Of a stretch of DNA of 64,000 bases, positions 18,165 to 26,591 are shown piece after piece. The notes under the pieces were generated by a model, which saw only the letters and a list, made by a program, of their open reading frames with translations, did no database searches and was not told the origin of the DNA. The position numbers and the translations under genes were made by a program. The stretch's first letter is position 1. Each line of letters opens with the position of its first letter. Source of the DNA: Paraburkholderia eburnea (GTDB lineage: Bacteria > Pseudomonadota > Gammaproteobacteria > Burkholderiales > Burkholderiaceae); assembly GCF_002917095.1 (NCBI RefSeq), contig NZ_PQGA01000005.1:248001-312000 (forward strand), written 5' to 3'.

Positions 18165-18614
18165 TCATTCGGGCAGCGCCACGCCCATTTCCGCCAGCAC
18201 CTCCCTCGCGGCGCGAAACGCCTCGCCGGCGGCGGGCGCGCCCGCGTAGATCGCGCTATGGAGCAGCACCTCGCGAATCTCGACCACGCTCGCGCCGTTA
18301 TTGATCGCGCCGCGTATGTGGCCCTTGAGTTCGGTGCTGCGCCCGAGCGCCGCCAGCATTGAGCAGGTGCAAAGGCTGCGCGTCTTCAGATCGAGTCCTT
18401 CGCGCAGCCACGTGCTGCCCCACGCGTGCTCGTTGAGCCATTCCTGCAACGGGCGCGTGAAGCCGTCCATCGAGCCCATCGCGCGCTCGACGAAGGCTGC
18501 GCCCATGACTTCGGTGCGGCGGGCCTTGCCGGCTTCGGCTGAAGTTTGGGCTTTCGACGCTTTGACTTTGCCGGCCTTCGCGGCTTTTTTCTTCGAATCC
18601 TTCGCATTGCTCAT
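18165..18614 (-). CDS. Carboxymuconolactone decarboxylase-family protein
   Basis: 149 residues. The N-terminal 30 are Lys/Ala-rich and probably disordered. The CMD fold follows with LKTRSLCTCSMLAALGR, ELKGHIRGAINNGAS and EIREVLLHSAIYAGAPAAGEAF, the pattern of gamma-carboxymuconolactone decarboxylase (PcaC) relatives. The usual AhpD-type CxxC is represented here only by CTCS, so peroxidase activity is unlikely. No other protocatechuate gene is nearby, so a true PcaC role is not supported by context. It converges on alanine racemase with 10 bp between stops and lies 60 bp downstream of the MocR gene in the same direction. Confidence 0.9.
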   Translation of the reverse strand: MSNAKDSKKKAAKAGKVKASKAQTSAEAGKARRTEVMGAAFVERAMGSMDGFTRPLQEWLNEHAWGSTWLREGLDLKTRSLCTCSMLAALGRSTELKGHIRGAINNGASVVEIREVLLHSAIYAGAPAAGEAFRAAREVLAEMGVALPE

Positions 18615-18674
18615 GGTCGGCTCGCTTCCTGATGGTTAGCTGCCACAGGATGCTAACGCGCCAGAATGACCGGA

Positions 18675-20162
18675 TCACGCCGAATAAAGCCCTTCCGGCC
18701 CATTGCGCAGCGTGCGGGCGAGCACTTCCAGCGCCTCGCGCAAGGCTTCATGCGAACGCGCGCCGCCCAGGCTCAAGCGCACCGCATGCGGCGCGGACCC
18801 GCGCCCAATCACGAAGCTGTCCGCCGTCTTCGCGAGCACCCCCGCCTGCCGTAACGCCGCCGCGAATTCGGCGGCGCGCCACGGTTCGGCCAGCGGCAGC
18901 CAAAGATGCGGACTCGCGGGATCGGTGCGATAAGTCCATCCCGACAGCACGTCGGCGGCAATCGCCTGGCGCACATCCACGCAGGCGCGCTGCTGCGCGA
19001 CCAGCCGGTCGATCTCGCCGCCCACGATCCAGCGCGCCGCGATCTCCGCGCTCAAGGGCGAGGTCATCCAGCAGTCGCTGCGGATCACCGCGAGAATCTT
19101 GCCCACCCAATCCTGCGGCGCCTGCACGTAACCCACGCGCAGGCCCGGCGCGAGCGCCTTCGACAGGCTGCTGATGACGATGCCGTGCTCGGGCAGGCGC
19201 GCCGTCAGCGGCGTGGGCGGCGGCGTGGACCCGGCTGCGAGCAGCGCGGCGGGCACGAGGTCCTCGATCACCACGAGGTTGTGGCGCACGGCGATTTCGG
19301 CGATGGCCGCGCGGCGCGCTTCGGAGAGCGTCGCCGTGGTCGGGTTGTGCAGCGTCGGCACGCAGAAGAGCGCACGCGGCGCGAGCAGCGCGCACGCGCG
19401 TTCGAGGGCGGCGGGCACGATACCCTCCTCGTCGATTTCGATGCCCACCAGGTTCAGCCGCAGTTGCCGCGCGAGCGCGACGATGCCGGGATAGCTCAGC
19501 GCCTCGGCGAAGATCGTGTCGCCGGGGCGCAGCACCGCGCGCAACACGCACGCAAGCCCGTGCTGCGCACCCTGCGTCACGAGCACGCGTTCGGCGGCCG
19601 CCGTGCAGCCCATGCGCGCGAGCCAGCGCGCGCCGGCTTCGCGATGCGAGCGGCGGCCGCCCTCGGGCTGATAGAGCAGCAGTTCGCCAGCGAGGCGCTC
19701 GTCGGCAGCCAGTTCGCGCAGCGTCTGCGTGAGCAGCAGCGCTTCGTCGGTCGGCATCGGCACGTTCTGGCCGAGATCGACCGGGCGGCCCGGCGCGGGC
19801 GGCGCGGCGGTGTTTCCCATCGACGAGGAACGGGCGGGATGGGCGGGATTGCCGCCTACGCCCGGCTCGGGCGCCTGACGCGTGCGCGCGGGCAGGCGCG
19901 CGCCGTCCGCATCGGGTTCGGCAACATAGGTGCCGTCGCCCACACGCGCCACCACCATGCCGCAGCGCTCCAGTTCCGTATAGGCGCGGCTGACCGTGCC
20001 GGTCGTCACAGTGAGCTTTTTCGCCAGCAGCCGGTGCGCGGGCAGCTTCTCGCCGGGCAGCATCTGGCCCCCGTTGATCGCCTGCGCGTAGGCGTAGGCG
20101 ATCGCACGGTATTTGGGTTCGCCGCGTGGCAGCGCGGGCAGCGTGGGCATCCAGCCGTTCAT
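18675..20162 (-). CDS. MocR-type regulator (GntR winged helix fused to PLP aminotransferase fold)
   Basis: 495 residues. The N-terminal GntR winged helix covers about 15-80 (PKYRAIAYAYAQAINGGQ, LLAKKLTVTTGTVSRAYTEL). A Pro/Ala linker leads to an aminotransferase fold-I domain from about 125, with VTQGAQHGLACVLRAVL, VPTLHNPTTAT and the PLP Lys in ISSLSKALAPGLRVGYVQAP. MocR proteins sense PLP or an amino-PLP adduct and act on nearby PLP-linked or amino acid genes. It is divergent from an enolase-superfamily gene across 218 bp holding CTTCAATT repeats, and alanine racemase is close by. Which of these it controls is not established. Confidence 0.94.
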   Translation of the reverse strand: MNGWMPTLPALPRGEPKYRAIAYAYAQAINGGQMLPGEKLPAHRLLAKKLTVTTGTVSRAYTELERCGMVVARVGDGTYVAEPDADGARLPARTRQAPEPGVGGNPAHPARSSSMGNTAAPPAPGRPVDLGQNVPMPTDEALLLTQTLRELAADERLAGELLLYQPEGGRRSHREAGARWLARMGCTAAAERVLVTQGAQHGLACVLRAVLRPGDTIFAEALSYPGIVALARQLRLNLVGIEIDEEGIVPAALERACALLAPRALFCVPTLHNPTTATLSEARRAAIAEIAVRHNLVVIEDLVPAALLAAGSTPPPTPLTARLPEHGIVISSLSKALAPGLRVGYVQAPQDWVGKILAVIRSDCWMTSPLSAEIAARWIVGGEIDRLVAQQRACVDVRQAIAADVLSGWTYRTDPASPHLWLPLAEPWRAAEFAAALRQAGVLAKTADSFVIGRGSAPHAVRLSLGGARSHEALREALEVLARTLRNGPEGLYSA

Positions 20163-20235
20163 GGGTGTTTTCCCGGAGGTCGAAGCGCGCCGCGCCCCGG
20201 CGCGACCGCTGGGTCATTATCGCGCCCAATTCGCG

Positions 20236-20270
20236 GAATTGAAGGCTGTCATTTACTTCAATTGACTTCA
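20236..20270. promoter_or_regulatory. CTTCAATT inverted and direct repeats between MocR and enolase-family genes
   Basis: AATTGAAG (20237-20244) is inverted with CTTCAATT (20256-20263). ACTTCA at 20255-20260 is repeated at 20265-20270, one helical turn later. MocR regulators characteristically bind pairs of direct repeats, so this is a candidate MocR operator. Confidence 0.45.
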
Positions 20271-20380
20271 TTGAGTGCCACCAATTGACCCTCTAGGATG
20301 CCGTAACGCCTGCACAGGCCAAGGAGACAATCGCCGCTCAGCGCCGCCTTCGGCGCGCAACGGGCGGCGCCATACGCGCC

Positions 20381-21511
20381 ATGACAAATCGCATCGCCCG
20401 CATCACGATCAGCCAGCATCGCCTGCCGCTCGATCCACCGTTTCCGGCGTCATGGGACAGCCGCCCGCGCCGCGCTTTCCCGGCGACCATCGTGCGTGTG
20501 GAGGACTCCGAAGGACGCGTGGGCATCGGCTCCGGCGACCCGATGTACGGCTTCGACGACTATCGCGATCTTTTCATCGGCGCCGATCCCCTCGATCTCG
20601 CACGCCACTCGGCGGTGCTCGACAACCTTAGCTTCCACGCGGGCCGGCTGTGGCCGCTCGACGTCGCGCTCTGGGATCTGGCCGGCAAGATTCTCGGCCA
20701 GCCGTGCTGGCAGATGGCCGGTGGCCGCGCGCGGCGGGTGCGTGCATATGCGTCGTCGGGCGTGCATCGTCCGCTCGACGGCATGGCGCACTGGGCCGAG
20801 CACGCGGTCGCGCGCGGCTTTGCAGCGCTGAAGGTGCGCTTTGGCCGCGCGAGTCTCGCCGACGATATCGCGGCGCTAGCCACCGTGCGCGAGGCCGCGG
20901 GCGACGCCATCGAGATCATGGTCGACTGCAATCAAGGCTGGCGCATGCCATGGGATACCCAGGCGCCGTGGCGCACCGAGGACGCGCTCGCCGTGATCCG
21001 CAAGATCGAGCGCTATCGCCCTTACTGGGTGGAAGAGCCGCTGCATCGCGGCGACTACGCGGGGCACGCAAGGCTGCGTCAGTTGACCGACGTGCGGATC
21101 GCGGGTGGCGAGATGACGCGCGAGGCGCACGAATTCGCGGCGCTGCTCGCGCACGACTGCCTCGATGTCTACCAGCCCGATGTGGTTTGCTCGCTCGGCA
21201 TGGAGGGCGCGCGCCGCCTCGCTGCACAGATCGAGACCAACGGGAAGATCTTCACGCCGCATACGTGGGGCAATGGCATCGGTCTCGCCGCGAATCTGCA
21301 TGTGGTGGCGGGCGCGGGCAACGCACCCTTCGTCGAATTCCCTTACGACCCGCCCGAATGGACGCCCGCGCGACGCGACTTCCCACTCACGCGCGCCATC
21401 GAACCGGACGCGCAGGGCTGGATCGCGCTAGGCGACGCGCCGGGCCTAGGCATCGAGCTGGACGAAGCCGTGCTGGCCGCCACGCGCGCGAGCGACAGCC
21501 GTTACGACTGA
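20381..21511 (+). CDS. Enolase-superfamily protein (mandelate racemase / muconate lactonizing type)
   Basis: 376 residues: N-terminal capping domain then barrel. Visible active-site positions are K151-x-R153 (LKVRFG), metal ligand D182 (VDCNQGW), ligand Glu in WVEEPL (218/219), E244 (AGGEMT), Asp267 in YQPDV and His294 in TPHTWGNG. The His-Asp pair and the third metal ligand place it in the mandelate-racemase subgroup, whose members dehydrate or epimerise acid sugars and some racemise amino acid derivatives. It precedes a betaine-type binding protein gene by 146 bp, so its substrate may be the compound that protein delivers. No good ribosome site precedes ATG 20381. Confidence 0.92.
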   Translation: MTNRIARITISQHRLPLDPPFPASWDSRPRRAFPATIVRVEDSEGRVGIGSGDPMYGFDDYRDLFIGADPLDLARHSAVLDNLSFHAGRLWPLDVALWDLAGKILGQPCWQMAGGRARRVRAYASSGVHRPLDGMAHWAEHAVARGFAALKVRFGRASLADDIAALATVREAAGDAIEIMVDCNQGWRMPWDTQAPWRTEDALAVIRKIERYRPYWVEEPLHRGDYAGHARLRQLTDVRIAGGEMTREAHEFAALLAHDCLDVYQPDVVCSLGMEGARRLAAQIETNGKIFTPHTWGNGIGLAANLHVVAGAGNAPFVEFPYDPPEWTPARRDFPLTRAIEPDAQGWIALGDAPGLGIELDEAVLAATRASDSRYD

Positions 21512-21657
21512 AGCAGAAGCCCCGCCCAGCACCCGATTACACCGGACCGCCGCCCGCATCAACGGGCAAGCGGTCCGCTCCGGCAGCGCCAGAACAAGCG
21601 AACGACCGGACAAAACCTGAAGCATTCCAAAACATTCCAAATAGACGGAGACACGTA

Positions 21658-22722
21658 ATGAAAAAGACAAGCAGACCGATTTTTGCCGCGCTTTTTTCCA
21701 CCTTCCGGGCCGCCTGCGTCGCCGCGCCGCTCGCGATTGCGGCACTGCCCGCGCACGCGGCAGGCAACTGGTGCAGCCAGGACAAGCCGGTGCACTTCGC
21801 GGGCGTGACCTGGGAAAGCGGCAACTTCACGAGTGAAGTGCTGCGCTACATCGTCAAGAACGGTTACGGCTGCCAGACCGACACGGTACCGGGCAGCACC
21901 GCCGCCACCGAAACGGCGCTCTCGCGCAACGACCTGCAGGTGTGGTCGGAACAATGGACGGGCCGCTCGGAAATCATCGCGGGCGCGGTGAAGGCCGGTT
22001 CGGTGAAGCTCGTCGGCGACACGCTGCCGGGCGGCACGAAGGAAGGCTGGTACGTGCCCGACTACGTGATCCACGGCGACCCGAAACGCGGCATCAAGGC
22101 GAGCGCGCCGGACCTGCAATCCGTGAACGATCTGCCGAAGTACAAGACGCTCTTCACCGACGACGAGGAACCGGATCGCGGCCGCTTCCTGAACTGCCCG
22201 TCGGGCTGGGACTGCGAGCGCGTGAACACGCGCCTGCTGAAACTGCTCAAGCTCGACGACAGCTATACGAACTTCCGTCCGGGCACGGGCGCGGCGCTCG
22301 ATGCGGCGATTTCGTCGGCGTATGCGCGCGGCAAGCCGATCCTCACTTACTACTGGGAACCGGCCGCATTGATGGCGAAGTACAAGTTCGTGCAACTGAA
22401 GATGCCGCCGTTCAACGAAGCCTGCTGGAAGACGCTGCGCGAAGAAAACAGCTCGCAGCAGTGCGCGTCTTCGTATCTGGTCTCGCAGCTGAAGATCGGC
22501 GTGTCCACGCCTTTTTATCAGGCCGAGCCGGACGTGATGGCGTTCTTCTCGAAGGTGAGCTTCCCGATCGACTTTCTGAACACGACGATTCTCGACATGA
22601 CCGAGCATAAGGTCGATGCGCAGTCCGAAGCGCTCAAGTTCCTCAAGACGCACCCGGAAATGTGGAAGGCGTGGGTCCCCGCCGATGTCGCGGCGAAGGT
22701 GCAGAAGTCGCTTGGCGCGTGA
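21658..22722 (+). CDS. Betaine/proline-type ABC transporter substrate-binding protein (first copy, no permease nearby)
   Basis: 354 residues from ATG 21658 (GGAG 8 bases upstream), beginning a signal peptide that ends LPAHAA. The body matches the OpuAC/ProX fold: FAGVTWESGNFTSEVLRYIV, GSTAATETALSRNDLQVWSE, EGWYVPDYVI and NFRPGTGAALDAAI. Several Cys (NWCSQ, GYGCQ, NCPSGWDCE, NEACWK) suggest disulfide bonds in the periplasm. Trp and Tyr residues such as those in YYWEPAALM could form the cation box for a quaternary amine. It has no permease or ATPase beside it. The paralogue at 28460 does, so both binding proteins may feed the same transporter. Confidence 0.93.
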   Translation: MKKTSRPIFAALFSTFRAACVAAPLAIAALPAHAAGNWCSQDKPVHFAGVTWESGNFTSEVLRYIVKNGYGCQTDTVPGSTAATETALSRNDLQVWSEQWTGRSEIIAGAVKAGSVKLVGDTLPGGTKEGWYVPDYVIHGDPKRGIKASAPDLQSVNDLPKYKTLFTDDEEPDRGRFLNCPSGWDCERVNTRLLKLLKLDDSYTNFRPGTGAALDAAISSAYARGKPILTYYWEPAALMAKYKFVQLKMPPFNEACWKTLREENSSQQCASSYLVSQLKIGVSTPFYQAEPDVMAFFSKVSFPIDFLNTTILDMTEHKVDAQSEALKFLKTHPEMWKAWVPADVAAKVQKSLGA

Positions 22723-22773
22723 TGGTTTAGCCCCGATTTGATTCGTATTACCAGGTAAATATTCAACCAGAAA

Positions 22774-22798
22774 TGGACGCCGCAGCGAGCGGCGTCCA
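22774..22798 (+). promoter_or_regulatory. Perfect 10 bp hairpin before the porin ribosome site
   Basis: TGGACGCCGC (22774-22783) pairs with GCGGCGTCCA (22789-22798) around AGCGA. It ends 4 bases before the AAGGAG of the porin and has no U-run. It could be a 5'-UTR control element or a processing barrier after the binding-protein gene. Confidence 0.5.
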
Positions 22799-22814
22799 GA
22801 CAAGGAGACTCGGA

Positions 22815-23951
22815 GTGAAGAAGAAACTTCTCGCGGCGCTGCCGCTCGCACTCGCAGCAGCCGGCGCCCACGCACAAAGCAGCGTCACGCTGTACGGCAT
22901 CATCGATCTGGGCGTGGACTACGCCAATAACGTCGTCAACGGCGCGAACGGCAATCTCGTGCCGGGCAGCGGCGGCCGTCTGGTGCAGATGCAAAGCGGC
23001 GTGCCGGCGGGCAGCCGTTGGGGCGTGCGCGGCTCGGAAGATCTGGGCGGCGGCTATTCGGCCATCTTCCGCCTGGAAAGCGGTTTCAACGCGGCCACGG
23101 GCGCGGAGGGCGGCGGCCTGGCTTTCTCGCGTAACGCCTATGTCGGCCTGAAATCGGAACAGTACGGCCAGATCACACTGGGCAAGCAATGGGACGCCAC
23201 GGTCGATCTGATCGAACCGTATTCGCTCAACGGCAACTACGGCGGCTGGTATTTCTCGCACCCGAACGACATGGATAACCTCGACAACGGGTTCCCGGTC
23301 AACAATGCCGTCAAGTACATCAGCCCCGTGATCGCGGGCTTCCAGTTCGAAGGCCACTACTCGTTCGGCGGCCAGGCGGGCCAGTTCTCGAACGATGCTT
23401 CGTACAGCGCGGCGGCGGCCTACACGCTGGGTTCGTTTAGCGCGGGCGTGGGTTATCTGCGCATCAACGATCCGATCTCGGCCGTGGCCGGTTATGGCAG
23501 CGGCGGTGGGTTCGTGAACGCCATCTACGGCAACGCGCTGGCGAATGCACGCTATCAGGGCATTCTCTCGGCAGGGGCATCGTACGTGCTGGGCAGCCTC
23601 AAGGTGATGGCCAATTACTCGAACGTGGACTTCTCCTCGGGTAACGGCAGCCACGACCTGCACTTCCAGAATTACGAACTGTCGGGCACCTACGCGATCA
23701 CGCCGGCCTTCTCGGTGGGCGCTGGCTATACGTTCACGATGGGCCAGGATCACGCCACCGACGCCGATCCGAAGTACCATCAGGTCAACCTGATCGCCCA
23801 GTACGCGGTGTCGAAGCGCACGTCGGTGTACGCGATGGGTTCGTACCAGCACGCGGCAGGCGGAGCGGAAAACGCGCAGATCGCGGGCTTCAACCCGTCG
23901 AGCACGCAGAACCAGGTCGTCAGCCGCGTGGGCATCACCCACTCGTTCTGA
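22815..23951 (+). CDS. Gram-negative trimeric porin (second copy)
   Basis: 378 residues from GTG 22815, with AAGGAG 7 bases upstream. The in-frame ATG at 22773 is rejected because it would precede the hairpin and signal peptide. The signal ends AAGAHAQ, followed by SSVTLYGIIDLGVDYANN, then GSRWGVRGSEDLGGGYSAIF, typical loops (YVGLKSEQYGQITLGKQWDA) and a C-terminal Phe (VGITHSF). It lies 92 bp downstream of the betaine-type binding protein gene, so it may provide the outer-membrane entry for the same solute. A perfect rho-independent terminator follows. Confidence 0.95.
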   Translation: MKKKLLAALPLALAAAGAHAQSSVTLYGIIDLGVDYANNVVNGANGNLVPGSGGRLVQMQSGVPAGSRWGVRGSEDLGGGYSAIFRLESGFNAATGAEGGGLAFSRNAYVGLKSEQYGQITLGKQWDATVDLIEPYSLNGNYGGWYFSHPNDMDNLDNGFPVNNAVKYISPVIAGFQFEGHYSFGGQAGQFSNDASYSAAAAYTLGSFSAGVGYLRINDPISAVAGYGSGGGFVNAIYGNALANARYQGILSAGASYVLGSLKVMANYSNVDFSSGNGSHDLHFQNYELSGTYAITPAFSVGAGYTFTMGQDHATDADPKYHQVNLIAQYAVSKRTSVYAMGSYQHAAGGAENAQIAGFNPSSTQNQVVSRVGITHSF

Positions 23952-23967
23952 CGTTCGCGGTTAGTTC

Positions 23968-23998
23968 GAAAACGCCGGCGCAAGCCGGCGTTTTCCAT
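23968..23998 (+). terminator. Rho-independent terminator after the porin
   Basis: A perfect 12 bp stem, GAAAACGCCGGC (23968-23979) with GCCGGCGTTTTC (23984-23995) and a GCAA loop, the U tract being part of the stem's end. It closes the enolase - binding protein - porin unit. Confidence 0.85.
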
Positions 23999-24056
23999 TG
24001 CCGCCCCCTTTCTTTCCCTTAGTGATCCGTATCGTTTCGCATCAAGAGGTTTCAGT

Positions 24057-24965
24057 ATGCGTCGCCTTCCCTCCCTTTCCGCCCTGCGCTCGTTCGAAGA
24101 AGCCAGCCGGACCCTCAGCTTCACCAAGGCGGCGCAGAACCTGCACGTCACGCAGGGCGCCATCAGCCGCCAGATCCGCCTGCTCGAGGACTACCTGGGA
24201 ACGCCGCTTTTCATGCGGCATCATCATCGGCTTGAAATCACCGCTGCGGGCAAGCGCCTGCTGCCGACGCTACAGGCCGCGTTCGACAGCATCGCGCATA
24301 CGCTCGATACGATTCGCGCCGATCCGTCCAACAGTCTGTTGAGCCTGAACGCCGCGCCCACGCTCGCGACGCGCTGGCTCACACCGCGCCTGCGCGATTT
24401 TCAGACGCGCCATCCCGATCTGCGCATTTCCATCACGAACGAATATGGACCGCTGCACGGCAGCGAGCGCAACGAGGATTGCCAGATCCGCTTCGGCATG
24501 GAGCCGCTGCCGGGCGGACAAAGTACGCTGCTGATGCGCGAGCGCCATGTGCTGGTGGGATCGGCGCGCGAGTTCTCCAATGCGCCCGGTAGCGCCGAAG
24601 CCTTGCGCGAGATTCTCGCACAGCATCCGTGGCTCTATATCCTCGATATCGACCGGCGTTTGCTCGTGTGGGAAGCGTGGCTGGAAGCCGCGGCGCTCGA
24701 CGTGGAAATGGCGCCGCGCGGCGAGCTGGAATTCAGCACGCTCGATCAGGTGATTCATGCGGCGGTGGCAGGTCTTGGCATCGCGGTCGCCGATCGCCAC
24801 ATGATCGAGCAGGAACTGGCGAACGGCACGCTGGTGCAGTTGAGCGAGGTTGAGGTGGACGGCCCCTCGGCGTATTGGCTCGACGTGCGGCCCGAGGTGC
24901 AGGAAACGGTGCGGGTGCGCAATTTCAGTAGCTGGCTGATCGAGCATCATGCGGTGAAGGCTTAA
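24057..24965 (+). CDS. LysR-family regulator, GcvA-like
   Basis: 302 residues. The start RRLPSLSALRSFEEASRTLS and FTKAAQNLHVTQGAISRQIR are the GcvA-type helix-turn-helix, followed by the LEDYLGTPLFMRHHHRLEIT wing. The co-inducer domain begins near 90 (SLNAAPTLATRWLTPRL). It resembles the LysR at 32718, which brackets the other end of the transporter/Fae region. Either could control the divergent operons between them. It runs towards the aldehyde dehydrogenase gene; the terminator at 25045 serves the opposite strand. Confidence 0.93.
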   Translation: MRRLPSLSALRSFEEASRTLSFTKAAQNLHVTQGAISRQIRLLEDYLGTPLFMRHHHRLEITAAGKRLLPTLQAAFDSIAHTLDTIRADPSNSLLSLNAAPTLATRWLTPRLRDFQTRHPDLRISITNEYGPLHGSERNEDCQIRFGMEPLPGGQSTLLMRERHVLVGSAREFSNAPGSAEALREILAQHPWLYILDIDRRLLVWEAWLEAAALDVEMAPRGELEFSTLDQVIHAAVAGLGIAVADRHMIEQELANGTLVQLSEVEVDGPSAYWLDVRPEVQETVRVRNFSSWLIEHHAVKA

Positions 24966-25044
24966 TGCTCGCGCGGGCAGACGATCGACCTGCATCGGAA
25001 CCACAACGCGACGAAGAGGCAAGCCGTCCCGGGCGCTCCGGAAA

Positions 25045-25075
25045 ATAAAAAAACCGCCACGCTCTCACGTGACGG
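25045..25075 (-). terminator. Rho-independent terminator of the Fae - AKR - ALDH operon
   Basis: On the minus strand CCGTCACG (25075-25068) pairs with CGTGGCGG (25061-25054) with one mismatch around TGAGAG, followed by a run of seven T. It lies 62 bp past the aldehyde dehydrogenase stop. Confidence 0.75.
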
Positions 25076-25136
25076 CTTACGCCCAGACCAGGCAAAGCGC
25101 GGCCAGGCCGCGCCAATAGCGTAGAGAACGCTCACA

Positions 25137-26591
25137 TCACCCCAAACCACCCATCATCATGTACTTCGTTTCGAGGTACTCATCAAGTCCGTACTTCGAT
25201 CCTTCGCGGCCGAGGCCCGACTCCTTCACGCCGCCGAACGGTGCCACCTCGGTCGAAATGATCCCCTCATTGACGCCGACCATGCCGCTTTCCAGCGCGC
25301 CCGCGACCCGCCACACACGGCCGATATCGCGCGAGTAAAAATACGCGGACAGCCCGAAATCGGTATCGTTCGCGGCCTGGATCGCTTCTTCCTCGGTATC
25401 GAAACGGAAGATCGCCGCCACCGGCCCGAAGGTTTCTTCATGGGCGAGCATCATGCCGCCGTGCGCGCCCGTGATGATGGTCGGTTCGTAGAACGTGCCG
25501 CCCAGCGCGTGCGCCTTGCCGCCGCACACGATCTCGCCGCCCTTCTCGCGCGCATCGCTCACGTGCGCTTGCACCTTGCGCAGTGCAGCGGCGTTGATGA
25601 GCGGCCCCTGCGTCGCACCCGCTTCCATGCCGTTCGCCACACGCAGCGCACGCACCGCCGCCGTCAACTTCTCGACGAAGGCGTCATGCACGCCGGCCTG
25701 CACGTAGAAGCGGTTCACGCACACGCAGGTCTGCCCCGTGTTGCGGAACTTGGACGCCATTGCGCCTTCCACGGCCGCATCCAGATCGGCGTCGTCGAAC
25801 ACGATGAACGGCGCGTTGCCGCCCAGTTCGAGCGAGACTTTCTTGACGCTGTCCGCGGCGGCGCGCATGAGCAGCTTGCCCACGCGCGTCGATCCCGTGA
25901 ACGAGATCTTGCGTACTGCCTTCGACGCCATCAGCGTGTCGCCGATCGCCGGGGCGTCGCCCGTCACCACGTTGAACACGCCGCGCGGAATGCCCGCTTC
26001 CTCGGCCAGCACCGCCAGCGCGAATGCGCTCAGCGGCGTTTCCTCGGACGGCTTGAGCACCATCGTGCAACCCGCCGCCAGCGCGGGCCCGGCCTTGCGC
26101 GTGACCATCGCGAGCGGGAAATTCCATGGCGTGATCGCACCGACCACGCCCACGGCCTCCTTCGTCACGACGATGCGTGCGCCTTTCTTGGGCGCGGGAA
26201 TCACATCGCCATAGGCGCGCCGCGCTTCTTCCGCGAACCATGTGAGAAAGCTCGCCGCGTAGGCCACTTCGCCCAGCGCTTCCGCGTAGGGCTTGCCCTG
26301 CTCCGCCACCATGATGCGCGCGAGGTCTTCGCGATGCGCGAGCATCAGTTCGCCCCAGCGGCGCACCTTCGCGCCGCGCTCGGCCGCCGTGGCGTCGCGC
26401 CATGCGGGGAAGGCCTGCGATGCGGCCGCCACGGCCTGCAGCGTTTCGCGCGCGCCGGCGCGCGCCACCTGGGCGAGCGCCGTGCCGCGTGCCGGATCGA
26501 TCACCGTGAACGTCGTGTCGCTGGCGACCCATTCGCCGTCGATAAAACTCGACGTGCGCAGCAGGCGCGCTTCCTTGAGACCGTCGATCAT
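25137..26591 (-). CDS. NAD(P)-dependent aldehyde dehydrogenase, succinate-semialdehyde type
   Basis: 484 residues from ATG 26591, with GGAG 8 bases upstream. It overlaps the aldo/keto reductase stop as ATGA, showing translational coupling. Motifs are EAVGVVGAITPWNFPLAM (Asn of the oxyanion hole), VLKPSEETPLSA, SFTGSTRVGKLLM, the general base in LELGGNAPFIVFDDADLD and the catalytic Cys in RNTGQTCVCVNRFYV, then EETFGPVAAIFRF. The sequence is of the GabD class, which favours semialdehydes, but the class is broad. In this operon it would oxidise an aldehyde formed from the transported compound. It is the last gene before the terminator at 25045. Confidence 0.94.
   Translation of the reverse strand: MIDGLKEARLLRTSSFIDGEWVASDTTFTVIDPARGTALAQVARAGARETLQAVAAASQAFPAWRDATAAERGAKVRRWGELMLAHREDLARIMVAEQGKPYAEALGEVAYAASFLTWFAEEARRAYGDVIPAPKKGARIVVTKEAVGVVGAITPWNFPLAMVTRKAGPALAAGCTMVLKPSEETPLSAFALAVLAEEAGIPRGVFNVVTGDAPAIGDTLMASKAVRKISFTGSTRVGKLLMRAAADSVKKVSLELGGNAPFIVFDDADLDAAVEGAMASKFRNTGQTCVCVNRFYVQAGVHDAFVEKLTAAVRALRVANGMEAGATQGPLINAAALRKVQAHVSDAREKGGEIVCGGKAHALGGTFYEPTIITGAHGGMMLAHEETFGPVAAIFRFDTEEEAIQAANDTDFGLSAYFYSRDIGRVWRVAGALESGMVGVNEGIISTEVAPFGGVKESGLGREGSKYGLDEYLETKYMMMGGLG

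Noticed and set aside
18748..20271. 507-codon minus-strand frame over the MocR gene
   Set aside because: Same strand but different frame from the real MocR protein; Arg/Ala/Gly-rich shadow.
20650..21657. Long upstream extension of the first betaine-type binding protein
   Set aside because: The frame is open because it overlaps the enolase-family gene in another phase; the signal peptide and ribosome site at 21658 fix the start.
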